Below, one piece after another: positions 8,714 through 18,101 of a DNA stretch of 64,000 nt. Source of the DNA: Alloprevotella sp. (GTDB taxonomy: Bacteria; Bacteroidota; Bacteroidia; Bacteroidales; Muribaculaceae); the NCBI GenBank assembly GCA_023663135.1, contig JAMPIE010000007.1, positions 1 through 64,000 of the forward strand, in the 5' to 3' direction. The number at the start of each line of letters is the position of its first letter. The first letter of the stretch is position 1. The translations under genes and the position numbers were made by a program. The notes beneath the pieces are model-generated. The model was not told the origin of the DNA. It worked only from the letters and a program-made list of their open reading frames with translations, and ran no database searches.

Positions 8714-9372
8714 CTCTCTTCCGATGGGGGGAGGCAGTCGGGTTCAAGTCCGGCGGCAATGAGAGCCTCGGCTCGTTCGCGGCAGGTGGCGCATCGGCCG
8801 CAGTGACGTTCTCCGCCGCGATAGCATGAATAGGTCAGCGAATAATCCACTCCTATAGCCGCGCCGCGGCGTGCTATTTCGGCCTTGTCAAGGCCGGTAT
8901 AGGGAGCCAGAAGGTTTACTTTGTCGCCTGAACCGGCCCTGATGGCCTCATCCATAGCCTTGACAAAGGCGGGTCGGCAGTCGGGGTATATGACATGGTC
9001 GCCGGCATGGTTGGCCATCATGACGTGGGCCAGGTTGCGGCTCTCAGCCAGGCCGGCGGCCACGGCGAGCATTATGCCGTTGCGGAAGGGGACGATAGTC
9101 TGCGCCAGGTTGTCGGGGGCATAGTCGCCGTCGGGGATGGCGTCGGCGCCATTGAGCAGGGCACTCTTGAAATATTGCCCCATGAAGGCCAGCGGGATGC
9201 AGAGCCACTCTATGCCAAGGCGCTCACATGAAGCCTTGGCGCAGGCAATCTCGCGCGCATTGTGGTTTGAGCCGTAGTCAAAAGTCACGGCAAGACCAAT
9301 GCGGTCGCGAAAGTCATAGAGGAGGGTAGTGGAGTCCATCCCCCCCGAGAGGATCAGTAGGGAGTCTTTCAT
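8710..9372 (-). CDS. queC: 7-cyano-7-deazaguanine synthase
   Basis: 220 residues. It converts 7-carboxy-7-deazaguanine to preQ0 with ATP and ammonia in queuosine biosynthesis. The PP-loop [13 protein letters not shown] is at residues 8-20, and the C-terminal zinc site has cysteines in CYRGG...HCGRCATC. It overlaps queF upstream and dtd downstream by four bases each, so the three are probably translated as a unit. queD and queE are not in the window. Confidence 0.95.
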   Translation of the reverse strand: MKDSLLILSGGMDSTTLLYDFRDRIGLAVTFDYGSNHNAREIACAKASCERLGIEWLCIPLAFMGQYFKSALLNGADAIPDGDYAPDNLAQTIVPFRNGIMLAVAAGLAESRNLAHVMMANHAGDHVIYPDCRPAFVKAMDEAIRAGSGDKVNLLAPYTGLDKAEIARRGAAIGVDYSLTYSCYRGGERHCGRCATCRERAEALIAAGLEPDCLPPSEER

Positions 9373-9854
9373 AGCGAGGCAATTGAGGGTGCGGCGGCAA
9401 AGGCAGCTAAGAGGCGTTGGGCTTTGAGGCCCTGATGCTCGTCGTCGCCCCAGTTGGCAAAGGGGTAGATGGATATTCCGCCGCGTGGGGTGAAGATGCC
9501 GAGCACCTCTATGTAGCGAGGGTCCATGAGGCGGCGCAAGTCGTTAAGGATGATGTTGACGCAGTCTTCATGGAAGTCGCCATGATTGCGGAAGGAGAAG
9601 AGATATAGCTTGAGGCTCTTGCTCTCCACCATCCTCTCTCGCGGTATGTAGTTGATGATGATGCGGGCAAAGTCGGGCTGACCGGTCTTCGGGCAAAGGG
9701 AGGTAAACTCGGGGCAATTAAAAGTCACGAGATATTCCGTCTCGGGGTGTTTGTTGACAAAGGTCTCAAGCAGCTCCGGGGCATAGTCGGTGGGATAGGA
9801 GGTGTGGCTCTGGCCCAGCGAGCTCACCCCCTCCAGTTCTTTTTCAGTCCTCAT
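9369..9854 (-). CDS. queF: NADPH-dependent 7-cyano-7-deazaguanine reductase, short type
   Basis: 161 residues, the length of the unimodular type I QueF. It reduces the nitrile of preQ0 to the aminomethyl group of preQ1. The catalytic cysteine lies in [12 protein letters not shown], the NADPH motif is ESKSLKLY, and the substrate-binding region is FHEDCVN. It begins nine bases after the cysS stop and overlaps queC by four bases. The products of queF and queC act in consecutive steps. Confidence 0.95.
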   Translation of the reverse strand: MRTEKELEGVSSLGQSHTSYPTDYAPELLETFVNKHPETEYLVTFNCPEFTSLCPKTGQPDFARIIINYIPRERMVESKSLKLYLFSFRNHGDFHEDCVNIILNDLRRLMDPRYIEVLGIFTPRGGISIYPFANWGDDEHQGLKAQRLLAAFAAAPSIASL

Positions 9855-9863
9855 ATGATTTGA

Positions 9864-11348
9864 TTATTTAAGGCTCCATTCAAAGCCCCCCTTTGTGTCT
9901 TTCACGTCAAAGCCTATTGCGGCGAGGCGGTCGCGGATGAGGTCGCTGGTGGTCCAGTCTTTGTCGGCCTTGGCTTTGGCTCTCATCTCAAGGAGGAGGT
10001 CAACGGCCTGTTCAAAGGGTTTCATCTTCTGTCCGTTGTCGTCGGTAGAGACGGCATCGTCGGTGATGCCGAGGATGTCGATCAAGAAGGTGTCGAAGAG
10101 GCTCTTAAGGGCATCGATGTCGGCGGGTGACGCGGGGGTGCGACCGTCGTTGATGTTGTTTACTATGGTGCAGGCCTCAAAGAGGGCAGCTATCACCATG
10201 GGGGTGTTAAAGTCGTCGTCGAGGGCGTCGTAGCATCGCTGCTTGATGGCCTCTATTTCGGCAGCTAAGGGGGTGAAGTCGGTGGATGTGGGTTTGAGGC
10301 TGTGGAGGCGGCGAAGGCCGTCGGTCATGCGCTGTAGAGCCTTCTCGGCGCCTTTGAGGGCTTCGTTGGAGAAATCGACGGTGCCGCGGTAATGGGCCTG
10401 GAGGATAAAGAAGCGAATCACCATTGGGCTATAGGCTTGCTCGAGCTTAGGGTGAGAGCCGGTGAAAAATTCATCGAGGGTGATGAAGTTGCCAAGGCTC
10501 TTGCCCATCTTCTGGCCGTTGATGGTGATCATGTTGTTGTGCATCCAGTAGTGGACTGAGTCGTGGCCATTATGGGCCACGCTTTGGGCAATCTCACACT
10601 CGTGGTGGGGGAATTTGAGATCCATACCGCCTCCATGGATGTCAAAGGGGGAGCCGAGATATTTCTCCCCCATGGTGGAGCACTCGAGATGCCAGCCGGG
10701 GAAGCCCTCGCTCCAGGGGCTGGGCCAGTGCATTATATGCTCCGGGGCGGCTTTTTTCCAGAGGGCAAAATCGGCGGGGAAGTGTTTCTCATCTTGGCCG
10801 TCGAGCTCGCGGGTGGTCGAGAGTAGCTCGTCGATGTTGCGGCCTGAGAGTTTGCCGTAATTATGGTCTTGGTTATATTTGCGCACGTCAAAGTATACCG
10901 AGCCTTCGCTCACGTAGGCGTAGCCGGCGGCAATGATCTTCTTGATGTATTCAATCTGCTCTATGATGTGGCCTGAAGCGTGGGGCTCAATCGACGGCGG
11001 GAGCACATTGAGGCGCTCCATTGCCTTGTGGTAGCGATTGAGGTAGTGCTGCACCACCTCCATCGGCTCGAGCTGCTCCAGGCGAGCTTTCTTGGCAATT
11101 TTGTCTTCTCCCGAGTCGGCGTCATGCTCCAGATGGCCCACGTCGGTGATGTTTCTTACGTAGCGCACTTTGTAGCCTAAGTGGGTCAGATAGCGATAGA
11201 CCACGTCAAAGGTGATGGCCGGGCGAGCGTGGCCCAAGTGGCCGTCGCCGTATACTGTCGGGCCGCAGACATACATGCCCACCTTGCCTTCGTGGATGGG
11301 CTTAAAGGTTTCCTTGCGGCGTGAGAGTGAGTTGTATATTTGCAGCAT
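9864..11348 (-). CDS. cysS: Cysteinyl-tRNA synthetase
   Basis: 494 residues from ATG 11348; a longer reading to 11408 adds a non-conserved extension that runs through a hairpin. Class I synthetase charging tRNA-Cys. The zinc/ATP region [16 protein letters not shown] contains the HIGH variant HLGH, and the KMSKS loop is KMGKS in [10 protein letters not shown]. The C-terminal anticodon-binding helices are present. First gene of the run with queF, queC and dtd, linking charging, queuosine modification and proofreading of tRNA. Confidence 0.95.
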   Translation of the reverse strand: MLQIYNSLSRRKETFKPIHEGKVGMYVCGPTVYGDGHLGHARPAITFDVVYRYLTHLGYKVRYVRNITDVGHLEHDADSGEDKIAKKARLEQLEPMEVVQHYLNRYHKAMERLNVLPPSIEPHASGHIIEQIEYIKKIIAAGYAYVSEGSVYFDVRKYNQDHNYGKLSGRNIDELLSTTRELDGQDEKHFPADFALWKKAAPEHIMHWPSPWSEGFPGWHLECSTMGEKYLGSPFDIHGGGMDLKFPHHECEIAQSVAHNGHDSVHYWMHNNMITINGQKMGKSLGNFITLDEFFTGSHPKLEQAYSPMVIRFFILQAHYRGTVDFSNEALKGAEKALQRMTDGLRRLHSLKPTSTDFTPLAAEIEAIKQRCYDALDDDFNTPMVIAALFEACTIVNNINDGRTPASPADIDALKSLFDTFLIDILGITDDAVSTDDNGQKMKPFEQAVDLLLEMRAKAKADKDWTTSDLIRDRLAAIGFDVKDTKGGFEWSLK

Positions 11349-11370
11349 AATGCGTAAGATTAAGTGGCGC

Positions 11371-11403
11371 GCCGGCAACCGCCCGTTGAGGGTGGTTGCC
11401 GGC
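11371..11403 (-). terminator. Hairpin between the DUF3467 gene and cysS
   Basis: A perfect 10-bp stem (GCCGGCAACC at 11371-11380 and its complement at 11394-11403) with a 13-base loop, just downstream of the DUF3467 stop on the minus strand. The T-run is weak, so it may be an attenuating structure rather than a full terminator. Confidence 0.5.
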
Positions 11404-11420
11404 TGCATTATGGGTGGAGT

Positions 11421-11744
11421 TTAAGCCTTCCCGCCGGTCATAAACGGATTGCGTATCTCGTTGGGGTTGGCCGGGGTGTTGGGAGTGCGGGGCTTGATTT
11501 CGCCAAAGGTGGCCTCATATTTCTTGATGTTGTCGCTCAGGGCAAAGAGGAGATTTTTGGCATTCTCAGGGGTCATGATGATGCGGCTCTGGACGCGAGC
11601 CTGCTGCATGTTGGGCACCATGGCGATGAAGTCCATAAACATCTCGTTGGGGGTGTGGGAGATCACGGCGAGGTTGGAGTAGCATCCTGAGGCCACTTCG
11701 GGTGTCACCTCGATCTTAAGCTCCTGGGGTTTCTGTTTGTCCAT
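11421..11744 (-). CDS. DUF3467 family protein
   Basis: 107 residues. It matches the small conserved Bacteroidetes family DUF3467 by overall pattern: a beta-rich core with SNLAVISHTPNEMFMDF and RIIMTPENAKNLL, then a Pro/Asn-rich tail. No catalytic residues are apparent and the biochemical role is unknown. It follows the NigD-like lipoprotein gene by 36 bases on the same strand and is followed by a hairpin, so it likely ends that transcript. Confidence 0.85.
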   Translation of the reverse strand: MDKQKPQELKIEVTPEVASGCYSNLAVISHTPNEMFMDFIAMVPNMQQARVQSRIIMTPENAKNLLFALSDNIKKYEATFGEIKPRTPNTPANPNEIRNPFMTGGKA

Positions 11745-11780
11745 TATGGGGAGTGTGTATTTGTGTTGATATTTTCTTTG

Positions 11781-12491
11781 TTATTCGTGAAGAGGATAAA
11801 TGCCGCTGATAATCAGAGGCTCCCCCTGGCATCCGGGATAATAGATGCGGAAGGTGTGGATGTCGCTGTGGGTGGCTATGAAGCGGCGTATGTCAAAGGA
11901 GGAGTAGGTGTCGATTCTCTGTGCCGGGGGGGTGTCGGGGTCGTTGAGGGTGATGTACATGTCGATGGCGTCGCCGGAGATGCTGGCTTCGTCGGCATAC
12001 ATCACCAGGTTGGGGACGGTGCCGTAATAAGGCACGAGACCCATGGCGTTGATGAAGTTGCCTGTGCGCCAGGCTTGGAGCTGACCCACCGGGGCTACGG
12101 CATAGCTCTCAACCACCTTTTGAGTGGCCGGCATGATGGTGTCGTTAAACACCTTGCGGGCACTGATGAGGTCGATAGGACCGCTCACCGAGTCGGGACG
12201 GTTGTCGGGTATGTTATAGCCTATGAGCACCCTCTGACCCATCTTCACCACTGAGGTGTCGATGCGCAGGGGAGTAGTGAGGGTCACCAGTGGGGTGGCG
12301 GCGCCGGTGCGGAATGTAAATTCCATGCCTCCTTCGGGGAGATAGCGCTTGAGTGTCACTATGTTCATCACAGTGGGTATCACCACGTTGTTGGGGTCGT
12401 CGTTGTCGTCACACGAGGTGAGTGTCGGCACAAGTAGCCCTATGAGGAGTAAGGGAGCCAACAGTGTCTTGAGGGAGAATGGTTTAATCAT
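11781..12491 (-). CDS. NigD-like lipoprotein
   Basis: 236 residues with a signal peptide and lipobox TLTSC followed by an Asp/Asn-rich spacer (DDNDDPNN), typical of Bacteroidales surface lipoproteins. Length, spacer and beta-rich body fit NigD-like proteins, but the similarity is judged only by eye. It sits 22 bases after the LolD-type ATPase gene, so it may be expressed with an export-related ATPase. Function unknown. Confidence 0.5.
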   Translation of the reverse strand: MIKPFSLKTLLAPLLLIGLLVPTLTSCDDNDDPNNVVIPTVMNIVTLKRYLPEGGMEFTFRTGAATPLVTLTTPLRIDTSVVKMGQRVLIGYNIPDNRPDSVSGPIDLISARKVFNDTIMPATQKVVESYAVAPVGQLQAWRTGNFINAMGLVPYYGTVPNLVMYADEASISGDAIDMYITLNDPDTPPAQRIDTYSSFDIRRFIATHSDIHTFRIYYPGCQGEPLIISGIYPLHE

Positions 12492-12513
12492 ATGTGAAGC
12501 AATTATTTTTTCT

Positions 12514-13194
12514 TTATCGTATTGGGTTGAGGTTGGCTGTCACGCCGGTGATCATACCGTCGGCCATGGCTACCATCCGGTCGGCCTGGCGGGCAAGGCT
12601 CTCGTCGTGGGTCACTATCACAAAGGAGTGGCCCATGTCGCGGCGCAAGTCAAAGAAGAGACGGTGGAGCTCAGCGCGGTTGGCCGAGTCGAGCGAGCCC
12701 GATGGCTCATCGGCAAGCACTGCCTTGGGGTTGTTTACCAGCGCGCGGGCCACGGCGGCTCGCTGCTTCTCTCCCCCCGAGAGCTCGGCGGGCCGATGAG
12801 AAGAGCGCTGAGATAGGCCTAAGTAGTCGATGAGGGTGGCGGCGCGTGTCATGGCATCACGGCGTGAGGCTCCGCCAATGAGAGCCGGCATTGCCACATT
12901 TTCCAGCAGCGTAAACTCAGGCAAGAGCTGATGAAATTGGAAGACGAAGCCTATGTTCTCGTTGCGAAATCGGGCCAGTCGGCTGTCAGAGAGCGTGAAT
13001 ATCTCCTGCCCGTCATAGGTCACAGAGCCGCAGTCGGGGCGGTCAAGCGAGCCCAAGATCTGTAGCAGGGTGGTCTTTCCCGCGCCGCTGGGCCCGACGA
13101 TTGACACCACCTCGGCTTGCCCTATCTCGAGGGAGATGCCGCGGAGCACCTCCAGCGAGCCATAGCTCTTCCTTATGCCTGTTGCCTTTATCAT
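12514..13194 (-). CDS. LolD-type ABC transporter ATP-binding protein
   Basis: 226 residues from ATG 13194; the longer reading to 13236 runs through the promoter. It has Walker [10 protein letters not shown], signature [15 protein letters not shown], Walker [12 protein letters not shown] and the H-loop in IVTHD. Sequence type and length fit the LolD/MacB/FtsE class, whose members power lipoprotein release or export by FtsX-like permeases. No permease gene is adjacent, so the partner must be elsewhere. It is transcribed ahead of the NigD-like lipoprotein gene. Confidence 0.85.
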   Translation of the reverse strand: MIKATGIRKSYGSLEVLRGISLEIGQAEVVSIVGPSGAGKTTLLQILGSLDRPDCGSVTYDGQEIFTLSDSRLARFRNENIGFVFQFHQLLPEFTLLENVAMPALIGGASRRDAMTRAATLIDYLGLSQRSSHRPAELSGGEKQRAAVARALVNNPKAVLADEPSGSLDSANRAELHRLFFDLRRDMGHSFVIVTHDESLARQADRMVAMADGMITGVTANLNPIR

Positions 13195-13201
13195 CGGAAT
13201 G

Positions 13202-13233
13202 CAAAGGTAAGTAAATCCCCCGACATGGCGAAA
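13202..13233 (-). promoter_or_regulatory. Promoter of the LolD-type ATPase gene, very short leader
   Basis: On the minus strand: TTTC (13233-13230), a 20-bp spacer, then TACCTTTG (13209-13202). ATG 13194 lies only seven bases past the -7 box, so the mRNA would be nearly leaderless. Confidence 0.55.
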
Positions 13234-13281
13234 CATCGCCGCCCCTATTTTGCCGCTCTCCGTGTCTTGAAGATATAGAAT

Positions 13282-13322
13282 GCGGATGATGGCAAGACCC
13301 GGTCGATCATGTCATCATCCGC
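13282..13322 (-). terminator. Hairpin terminator downstream of the MFS gene
   Basis: Perfect 10-bp stem (13282-13291 with 13313-13322) and a 21-base loop, about 30 bases after the MFS stop on the minus strand. Confidence 0.5.
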
Positions 13323-13353
13323 CTATCTTATGCCGGAGAGGCTTAGAGCTAAA

Positions 13354-14778
13354 TTATTCCATGCCGTCGCTCTCCATCAGGGGAGCCTCTTCCGAGATGA
13401 TGTTGGGCTTTTCAAGGCCATAATGCTTGCGGGTGTCGAGCACTTTGAGCCACAGCGCAAAGATGAGTGCCAAGCAGCCAAAGCCGGCAAACATAAGCAT
13501 GGCGTTGGTGTAGTCATACTCCATCGGGTTTTCTACCCCTGCATTGCTCGCTGCAAGGACATTGCCAAAGAGGATGGGCACTGCAAAAAGACCAATGTTC
13601 TGCACCCAGAAGATGAGCGAATAGGCCGAGCCGAGATAACGCTTGTCCATCACCTTGGGCACTGAGGGCCACAGGGCGGCCGGCACCAGCGCAAAGCTCA
13701 CACCGAGCACTAAGATTGTGCACAGCGCCAGGGCCTTAGAGGATACTGCCGGGAGCAGCAACGCAAAGATCAGGTGGCAGCCGATGAGCAGCAGAGAGCC
13801 AAGGATAAGCATCGTGGCCCCCTTGCCCACTTTGTCAAGGAAATAGCCCAGCGGGGGGGTGAGGATAAGCGCGCCGATGGGAAACCATCGGAGAAGGTCG
13901 GCGGCTGCCTCGGCGCTGATGCCGAGGTTACACTGCAACATGTTGGTGCCAAAGCGTTGGAAGGGGAATATTGCCGAGTAATAAAGCACGCAGAGCAGAG
14001 CTATGATCCAGAAGAGCTTTGACGAGAAGAGGCCGCCCACGTCAGAGAGCCTAAACTCCTCCTCAGGGTCGGCTGCCGATGACCCTACGCCCGTCTCCTT
14101 GTCGAGCTTCTTGTCCATGAAGGTAAAGACAATGAAGCAGATGAGGCCTATGAGCAGAAGCGCCGTGCAGAATGCCACCGGGATCACCACCGTCGGATCG
14201 CCACCCATCCACACCGACAGGCGCGGCGAGAGCGAGAGCACGGCAAAGACACCCAGGCGAGCTATGGCCATCTCGCAGCCCATAGCCAAAGCCATCTCTT
14301 TGCCCTCAAACCATCGGGCAATGGCCTTGCTCACTGTGATGCCGGCCATCTCGCAGCCGCAGCCAAAGATCATGAAGCCAAGGGCTGCCAGCTTGGCTGA
14401 GCCCGGCATCTCGGTCCACCAGCCCGAGAGCCACTGGTCAAGCCCCGTGCCGGCAAACCATGGGCCTATAGCGTAGAGTTTGATACATGCGCCCCCGAGC
14501 ATCAGCGAGGCCGACAGAGTGCCCGTGAAGCGCACTCCCATCTTGTCTAAGATGATACCGGCAATGATAAGAAAACCAAACACATTGAGCATATATTCAG
14601 CACCCGCATAATTGCCAAAGGCCGTGGGGCTCCACCCCAAGCTTGTCTCAAGCAGGTCTTGCAAAGGCGACATTACGTCGACAAACATATATGCAAAAAA
14701 CATCATCGACGCTATGAGGATAAGCGCCGTCCATCGTGCCCACCCATAGTCGTTGAGCACCTTCTGAATCTTGTCCAT
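13354..14778 (-). CDS. Major facilitator superfamily transporter
   Basis: 474 residues from ATG 14778 (the longer reading to 14823 crosses the promoter). About twelve hydrophobic segments are visible, with a charged central loop (near residue 225) between the two six-helix halves, as usual for MFS carriers of the inner membrane. The substrate cannot be read from the sequence. The C-terminus is hydrophilic and acidic. It is divergent from the AI-2E-type gene at 14874 and shares a 95-base regulatory gap with it. Confidence 0.85.
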   Translation of the reverse strand: MDKIQKVLNDYGWARWTALILIASMMFFAYMFVDVMSPLQDLLETSLGWSPTAFGNYAGAEYMLNVFGFLIIAGIILDKMGVRFTGTLSASLMLGGACIKLYAIGPWFAGTGLDQWLSGWWTEMPGSAKLAALGFMIFGCGCEMAGITVSKAIARWFEGKEMALAMGCEMAIARLGVFAVLSLSPRLSVWMGGDPTVVIPVAFCTALLLIGLICFIVFTFMDKKLDKETGVGSSAADPEEEFRLSDVGGLFSSKLFWIIALLCVLYYSAIFPFQRFGTNMLQCNLGISAEAAADLLRWFPIGALILTPPLGYFLDKVGKGATMLILGSLLLIGCHLIFALLLPAVSSKALALCTILVLGVSFALVPAALWPSVPKVMDKRYLGSAYSLIFWVQNIGLFAVPILFGNVLAASNAGVENPMEYDYTNAMLMFAGFGCLALIFALWLKVLDTRKHYGLEKPNIISEEAPLMESDGME

Positions 14779-14805
14779 CGTGATAATTGATTGGTAAAAT
14801 TTCTG

Positions 14806-14813
14806 CAAATATA
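14806..14813 (-). promoter_or_regulatory. Promoter -7 box of the MFS gene
   Basis: Minus-strand TATATTTG matches TAnnTTTG, 27 bases before ATG 14778. No clear -33 box is seen. Confidence 0.45.
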
Positions 14814-14873
14814 TCAAATCCATAACAAAATGTTGCTATCTTCGCCCAATAAACCATCCATAGCCAAAAAGAC

Positions 14874-15962
14874 GTGTCCCGACCCTTTACTTTCGATCGT
14901 GTGGCCCGTATCGGGTTCACCATAGCCGCCGTCCTCTCCATCGTGTGGATCATCAACATCCTCAAAGATGTCCTTCTGCCTTTCTGCGTCGCTTGCCTCA
15001 TCGCTTACATGATGGAGCCCATGGTGCAGTTCAACCGGCGCCTGCTCCACCTCAAAGGGCGTGTCACAGCCATCTTTGTCACTCTCTTTGAGAGCCTCTT
15101 CTTCTTCGCCGTCATATGTTACTTCTTCATCCCCATGGTGATAGATGAGATGCATCAGATGGCCCAGATCTTCCGCGTCTACGCTGCTTCTCAGGGAAGC
15201 AATGTCATCTTCCTCCCCGACGGCCTACAAGATTTCCTCCGCCGCAAGATCGACTTCACCAACTTGGCTGATATGCTCACCGTCCAGGACATCACCGCCA
15301 TCATTGACAGCGCATTTGCCGCCATATGGAGCGTCATCTCAAGTGGCATTGGCATGGTTGCCGCCATCCTCTCGTGGTGTCTCGTGGCTCTCTACGTTGT
15401 CTTTATCATGATCGACTATGAGAACCTTGGTCGCGGCTTCCGCCATATGGTGCCACCACGCTACCGCAAGACTGCCTTCGGCATCGGTCGCGACATCAAG
15501 GAGTCTATGAACCATTACTTCCGCGGACAAGCCCTCGTAGCAGCCATCGTCGGTGTCCTTTTCGCCATCGGCTTTTCCATCGTTGGCATCCCCATGGGTG
15601 TCGTCCTCGGCCTCTTTATCGGAGTCCTTAACCTCGTCCCCTATCTCCAGCTCATCTCCATTGTCCCCACCACAGCTCTCTGCCTGGTCTACTCCGTAGG
15701 CGAGGCTCAGCCCTTCTGGCCTATCTTCTGGCAGTGTATCGCTGTCTACGCCGTGGTGCAAGTGATTCAAGACGGCTTCCTCACACCAAAGATTATGGGA
15801 AAAGCCATGGGCCTCAACCCCGCCGTGATCCTCCTCTCCCTCTCCGTCTGGGGCACCCTTCTCGGCTTCATCGGCCTCATCATAGCCCTGCCCTTGACAA
15901 CCCTCCTTCTCTCCTACTACGACCGTTACATCATCCGTCCCTCAACCCGCTCCCTCCACTAA
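14874..15962 (+). CDS. AI-2E (PerM/TqsA) family membrane protein
   Basis: 362 residues, starting at GTG 14874. About eight membrane segments are seen, with a soluble loop between the second and later segments, and the family's conserved C-terminal pattern (GFLTPKIMGKAMGLNPAVILL, then SVWGTLLG and ALPLT). Family members include the E. coli autoinducer-2 exporter TqsA, Na+/H+ antiporters and many of unknown substrate, so no transport role is assigned. An ATG start is not available near the N-terminus, which makes GTG likely. Confidence 0.85.
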   Translation: MSRPFTFDRVARIGFTIAAVLSIVWIINILKDVLLPFCVACLIAYMMEPMVQFNRRLLHLKGRVTAIFVTLFESLFFFAVICYFFIPMVIDEMHQMAQIFRVYAASQGSNVIFLPDGLQDFLRRKIDFTNLADMLTVQDITAIIDSAFAAIWSVISSGIGMVAAILSWCLVALYVVFIMIDYENLGRGFRHMVPPRYRKTAFGIGRDIKESMNHYFRGQALVAAIVGVLFAIGFSIVGIPMGVVLGLFIGVLNLVPYLQLISIVPTTALCLVYSVGEAQPFWPIFWQCIAVYAVVQVIQDGFLTPKIMGKAMGLNPAVILLSLSVWGTLLGFIGLIIALPLTTLLLSYYDRYIIRPSTRSLH

Positions 15963-16011
15963 CTCATAATACATTGAAACACACACCCCCCCCATCGGCT
16001 TATGCAACGTT

Positions 16012-17583
16012 TTACTGGAAGGGAAGAGGGTCGAGGCCTGGGGTGCGGGTGCCCCAGGTGGAGCGGTCGAGGTTGCGGTAGCTGATAGCCTCGGAGATAT
16101 GTTCGACGCCTATGTCGGAGGCGCCGTCGAGGTCGGCTATGGTGCGAGCCACCTTAATGATGCGGTCGTAGGCGCGAGCACTCATGTCAAAGCGCGTCAT
16201 GGCATTCTCGAGGATGGCGAGACACTCGGGCGAGAGTGGTGCATAGCGGGCCATCTGGCGAGAGTTCATTTGGGCATTGCAGTGGATACCCGGCTCGGAG
16301 GCGAAGCGCTGCTGCTGGATGGCGCGGGCTCGGCACACGCGCTCGCGTATCGATGCGCTCGGCTCGCCGGGAGCCGCGTGAGCTAATTCGTCAAAGGCCA
16401 CCGGGAGGATCTCCACCTGGAGGTCGATGCGATCGAGCAGCGGCCCTGAGATGCGCGACAGATATTTGGCTACGGCTCCGGGTGGGCAGCTACACTCTTT
16501 GGTCGGATGGTTGTAATAGCCACAAGGACAGGGGTTCATGCTCGCCACGAGCATGAAGCCTGCGGGATAGTCGATGGAATAGCGGGCTCGCGAAATGGAT
16601 ATATGTCGGTCTTCAAGCGGCTGGCGGAGCACTTCAAGGACAGTGCGCGGAAATTCGGGAAACTCGTCGAGAAAGAGCACACCGTTGTGGGCCAGTGAGA
16701 TCTCGCCCGGATGGGGATTGGAGCCGCCGCCTACGAGGGCCACGGGTGAGATGGTGTGATGGGGCGCGCGGAAGGGACGCTGAGTCATTAGTCGCGAGCC
16801 TCGCTTGAGACGGCCGGCCACGGAGTGGATTTTGGTGGTCTCCAGTGCCTCATGGAGTGTGAAGGGGGGCAGGATGGTGGGCAGTCGCTTGGCCATCATC
16901 GACTTGCCGGCGCCCGGAGGCCCCACGAGCAAGATGTTGTGACCGCCGGCACAAGCCACCTCAAAGGCTCTCTTTACTGTCTCTTGACCCTTCACCTCGG
17001 CAAAGTCGATGTCAAAGATGGCCGAGGAGCGAGCAAACTCAGCTCGGGTGTCGACGACGGTTGGGGTGGCAGAGGCCTTCCCTGCAAGGAAATCGGTGAC
17101 CTCGCGCAGGCTCTTGAGTCCATACACCTCGAGGTTGTTGACCACGGCGGCCTCAGTCGCATTAGCCTCCGGGACGATGAGACCCTTGAAGCCGAGCTCG
17201 CGCGCCTTGATGGCCATGGGGAGAGCGCCCGAGATAGGGAGCAGCGAGCCATCAAGGCTCAGCTCGCCCATAATCATATAGTCGGCAAGCGGCGCGGCCG
17301 GTATCTTTTCGTCGCCGGCCAACAGGCCAATGGCAATGGGGAGGTCAAAGGCCGAGCCCTCTTTACGGACGTCGGCCGGAGATAGGTTGATAATTACCCT
17401 CTTGCGTGGCGCCTCGAGACCGCTCTGTGCAATGGCGGTCATCACTCTCTGATAGCTCTCCTTGACGGCAGTATCGGCAAGCCCTACGATGCTAAACATT
17501 GCACCGCGCTCCACTGAGGCTTCTATTGTGATAAGGATGGCATCGATGCCCTGAAGGGCAGCTCCAAAGACTTTGACGAGCAC
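16012..17583 (-). CDS. comM: YifB/ComM-family Mg-chelatase-like AAA+ ATPase
   Basis: 523 residues from GTG 17583. The order is an N-terminal Lon-protease-like fold, a central AAA+ domain with Walker A GPPGAGKS and Walker B LFLDEFPEF, a cysteine motif NPCPCGYY...CSC, and a C-terminal Mg-chelatase helical domain. ComM in naturally transformable bacteria is a hexameric helicase promoting branch migration during DNA uptake, and most Bacteroidetes carry it. It follows the secG terminator on the same strand. Confidence 0.9.
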   Translation of the reverse strand: MLVKVFGAALQGIDAILITIEASVERGAMFSIVGLADTAVKESYQRVMTAIAQSGLEAPRKRVIINLSPADVRKEGSAFDLPIAIGLLAGDEKIPAAPLADYMIMGELSLDGSLLPISGALPMAIKARELGFKGLIVPEANATEAAVVNNLEVYGLKSLREVTDFLAGKASATPTVVDTRAEFARSSAIFDIDFAEVKGQETVKRAFEVACAGGHNILLVGPPGAGKSMMAKRLPTILPPFTLHEALETTKIHSVAGRLKRGSRLMTQRPFRAPHHTISPVALVGGGSNPHPGEISLAHNGVLFLDEFPEFPRTVLEVLRQPLEDRHISISRARYSIDYPAGFMLVASMNPCPCGYYNHPTKECSCPPGAVAKYLSRISGPLLDRIDLQVEILPVAFDELAHAAPGEPSASIRERVCRARAIQQQRFASEPGIHCNAQMNSRQMARYAPLSPECLAILENAMTRFDMSARAYDRIIKVARTIADLDGASDIGVEHISEAISYRNLDRSTWGTRTPGLDPLPFQ

Positions 17584-17615
17584 TGTAAGAGGGGATTAAA
17601 GATGAAAAATGCCCA

Positions 17616-17659
17616 AAGGGAGCAAGGCGAGCCGTCAGAAGGCGCGTCACTGCTCCCTT
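17616..17659 (-). terminator. Terminator of the lptE-TPR-secG cluster
   Basis: A 9-bp stem (AAGGGAGCA at 17616-17624 pairing with 17651-17659), with further pairing inside, followed on the minus strand by a T-rich stretch. It lies 28 bases past the secG stop. Confidence 0.65.
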
Positions 17660-17687
17660 GTATGGGTGTTGAATCCTTTTGGGCAGA

Positions 17688-18074
17688 TTACTCAGCCGGG
17701 GCTGCGGGAGCCTCTGTGGCGGGGGCCTCTGTGGCGGGGGCTTCTGCGGCGGGGGCTTCGGAAGCCTCAGCAGCGGGGAGCTGGCTGTCATAGCCTGCGC
17801 TCTGCTCAACGGTGACGGGGGCCTTCACGCGGGGGCCGGCGGTGGCAACGGTGTTGGGCATGCAGAAGGTTGAGAGGATGGCAAATACGGCGATAGCAGC
17901 AGCCAGGCCCCAAGTCACTTTCTCGATGAAGTTGTTGGTGCGACGCACTCCCATGAGCTGGTTAGAGCCGGCAAAGGATGATGAGAGGCCGCCTCCCTTT
18001 GACTTCTGGATGAGCACAACGCCAATCATCAGCAGGGCAGAGAGGAGAGTAAGGACTATTAAAACGATATACAT
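17688..18074 (-). CDS. secG: Preprotein translocase subunit SecG
   Basis: 128 residues. Two hydrophobic helices (about 1-22 and 55-73) flank the SecG signature QKSKGGGLSSSFAGSNQLMG. SecG is the small accessory subunit of the SecYEG inner-membrane channel. The C-terminal 45 residues are a low-complexity Ala/Pro/Glu tail made of repeated APATE-like units, encoded by 15-bp DNA repeats near 17710-17760. Such tails are common in Bacteroidetes SecG and vary in length. Third gene after lptE and the TPR-like gene. Confidence 0.92.
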   Translation of the reverse strand: MYIVLIVLTLLSALLMIGVVLIQKSKGGGLSSSFAGSNQLMGVRRTNNFIEKVTWGLAAAIAVFAILSTFCMPNTVATAGPRVKAPVTVEQSAGYDSQLPAAEASEAPAAEAPATEAPATEAPAAPAE

Positions 18075-18101
18075 AGCTGTAAAGGGGGGGATTACGGATG
18101 G

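Noticed and set aside
15986..15993. C8 run between the AI-2E-type gene and comM
   Set aside because: It lies between two convergent stops, where a length change would have no evident effect.
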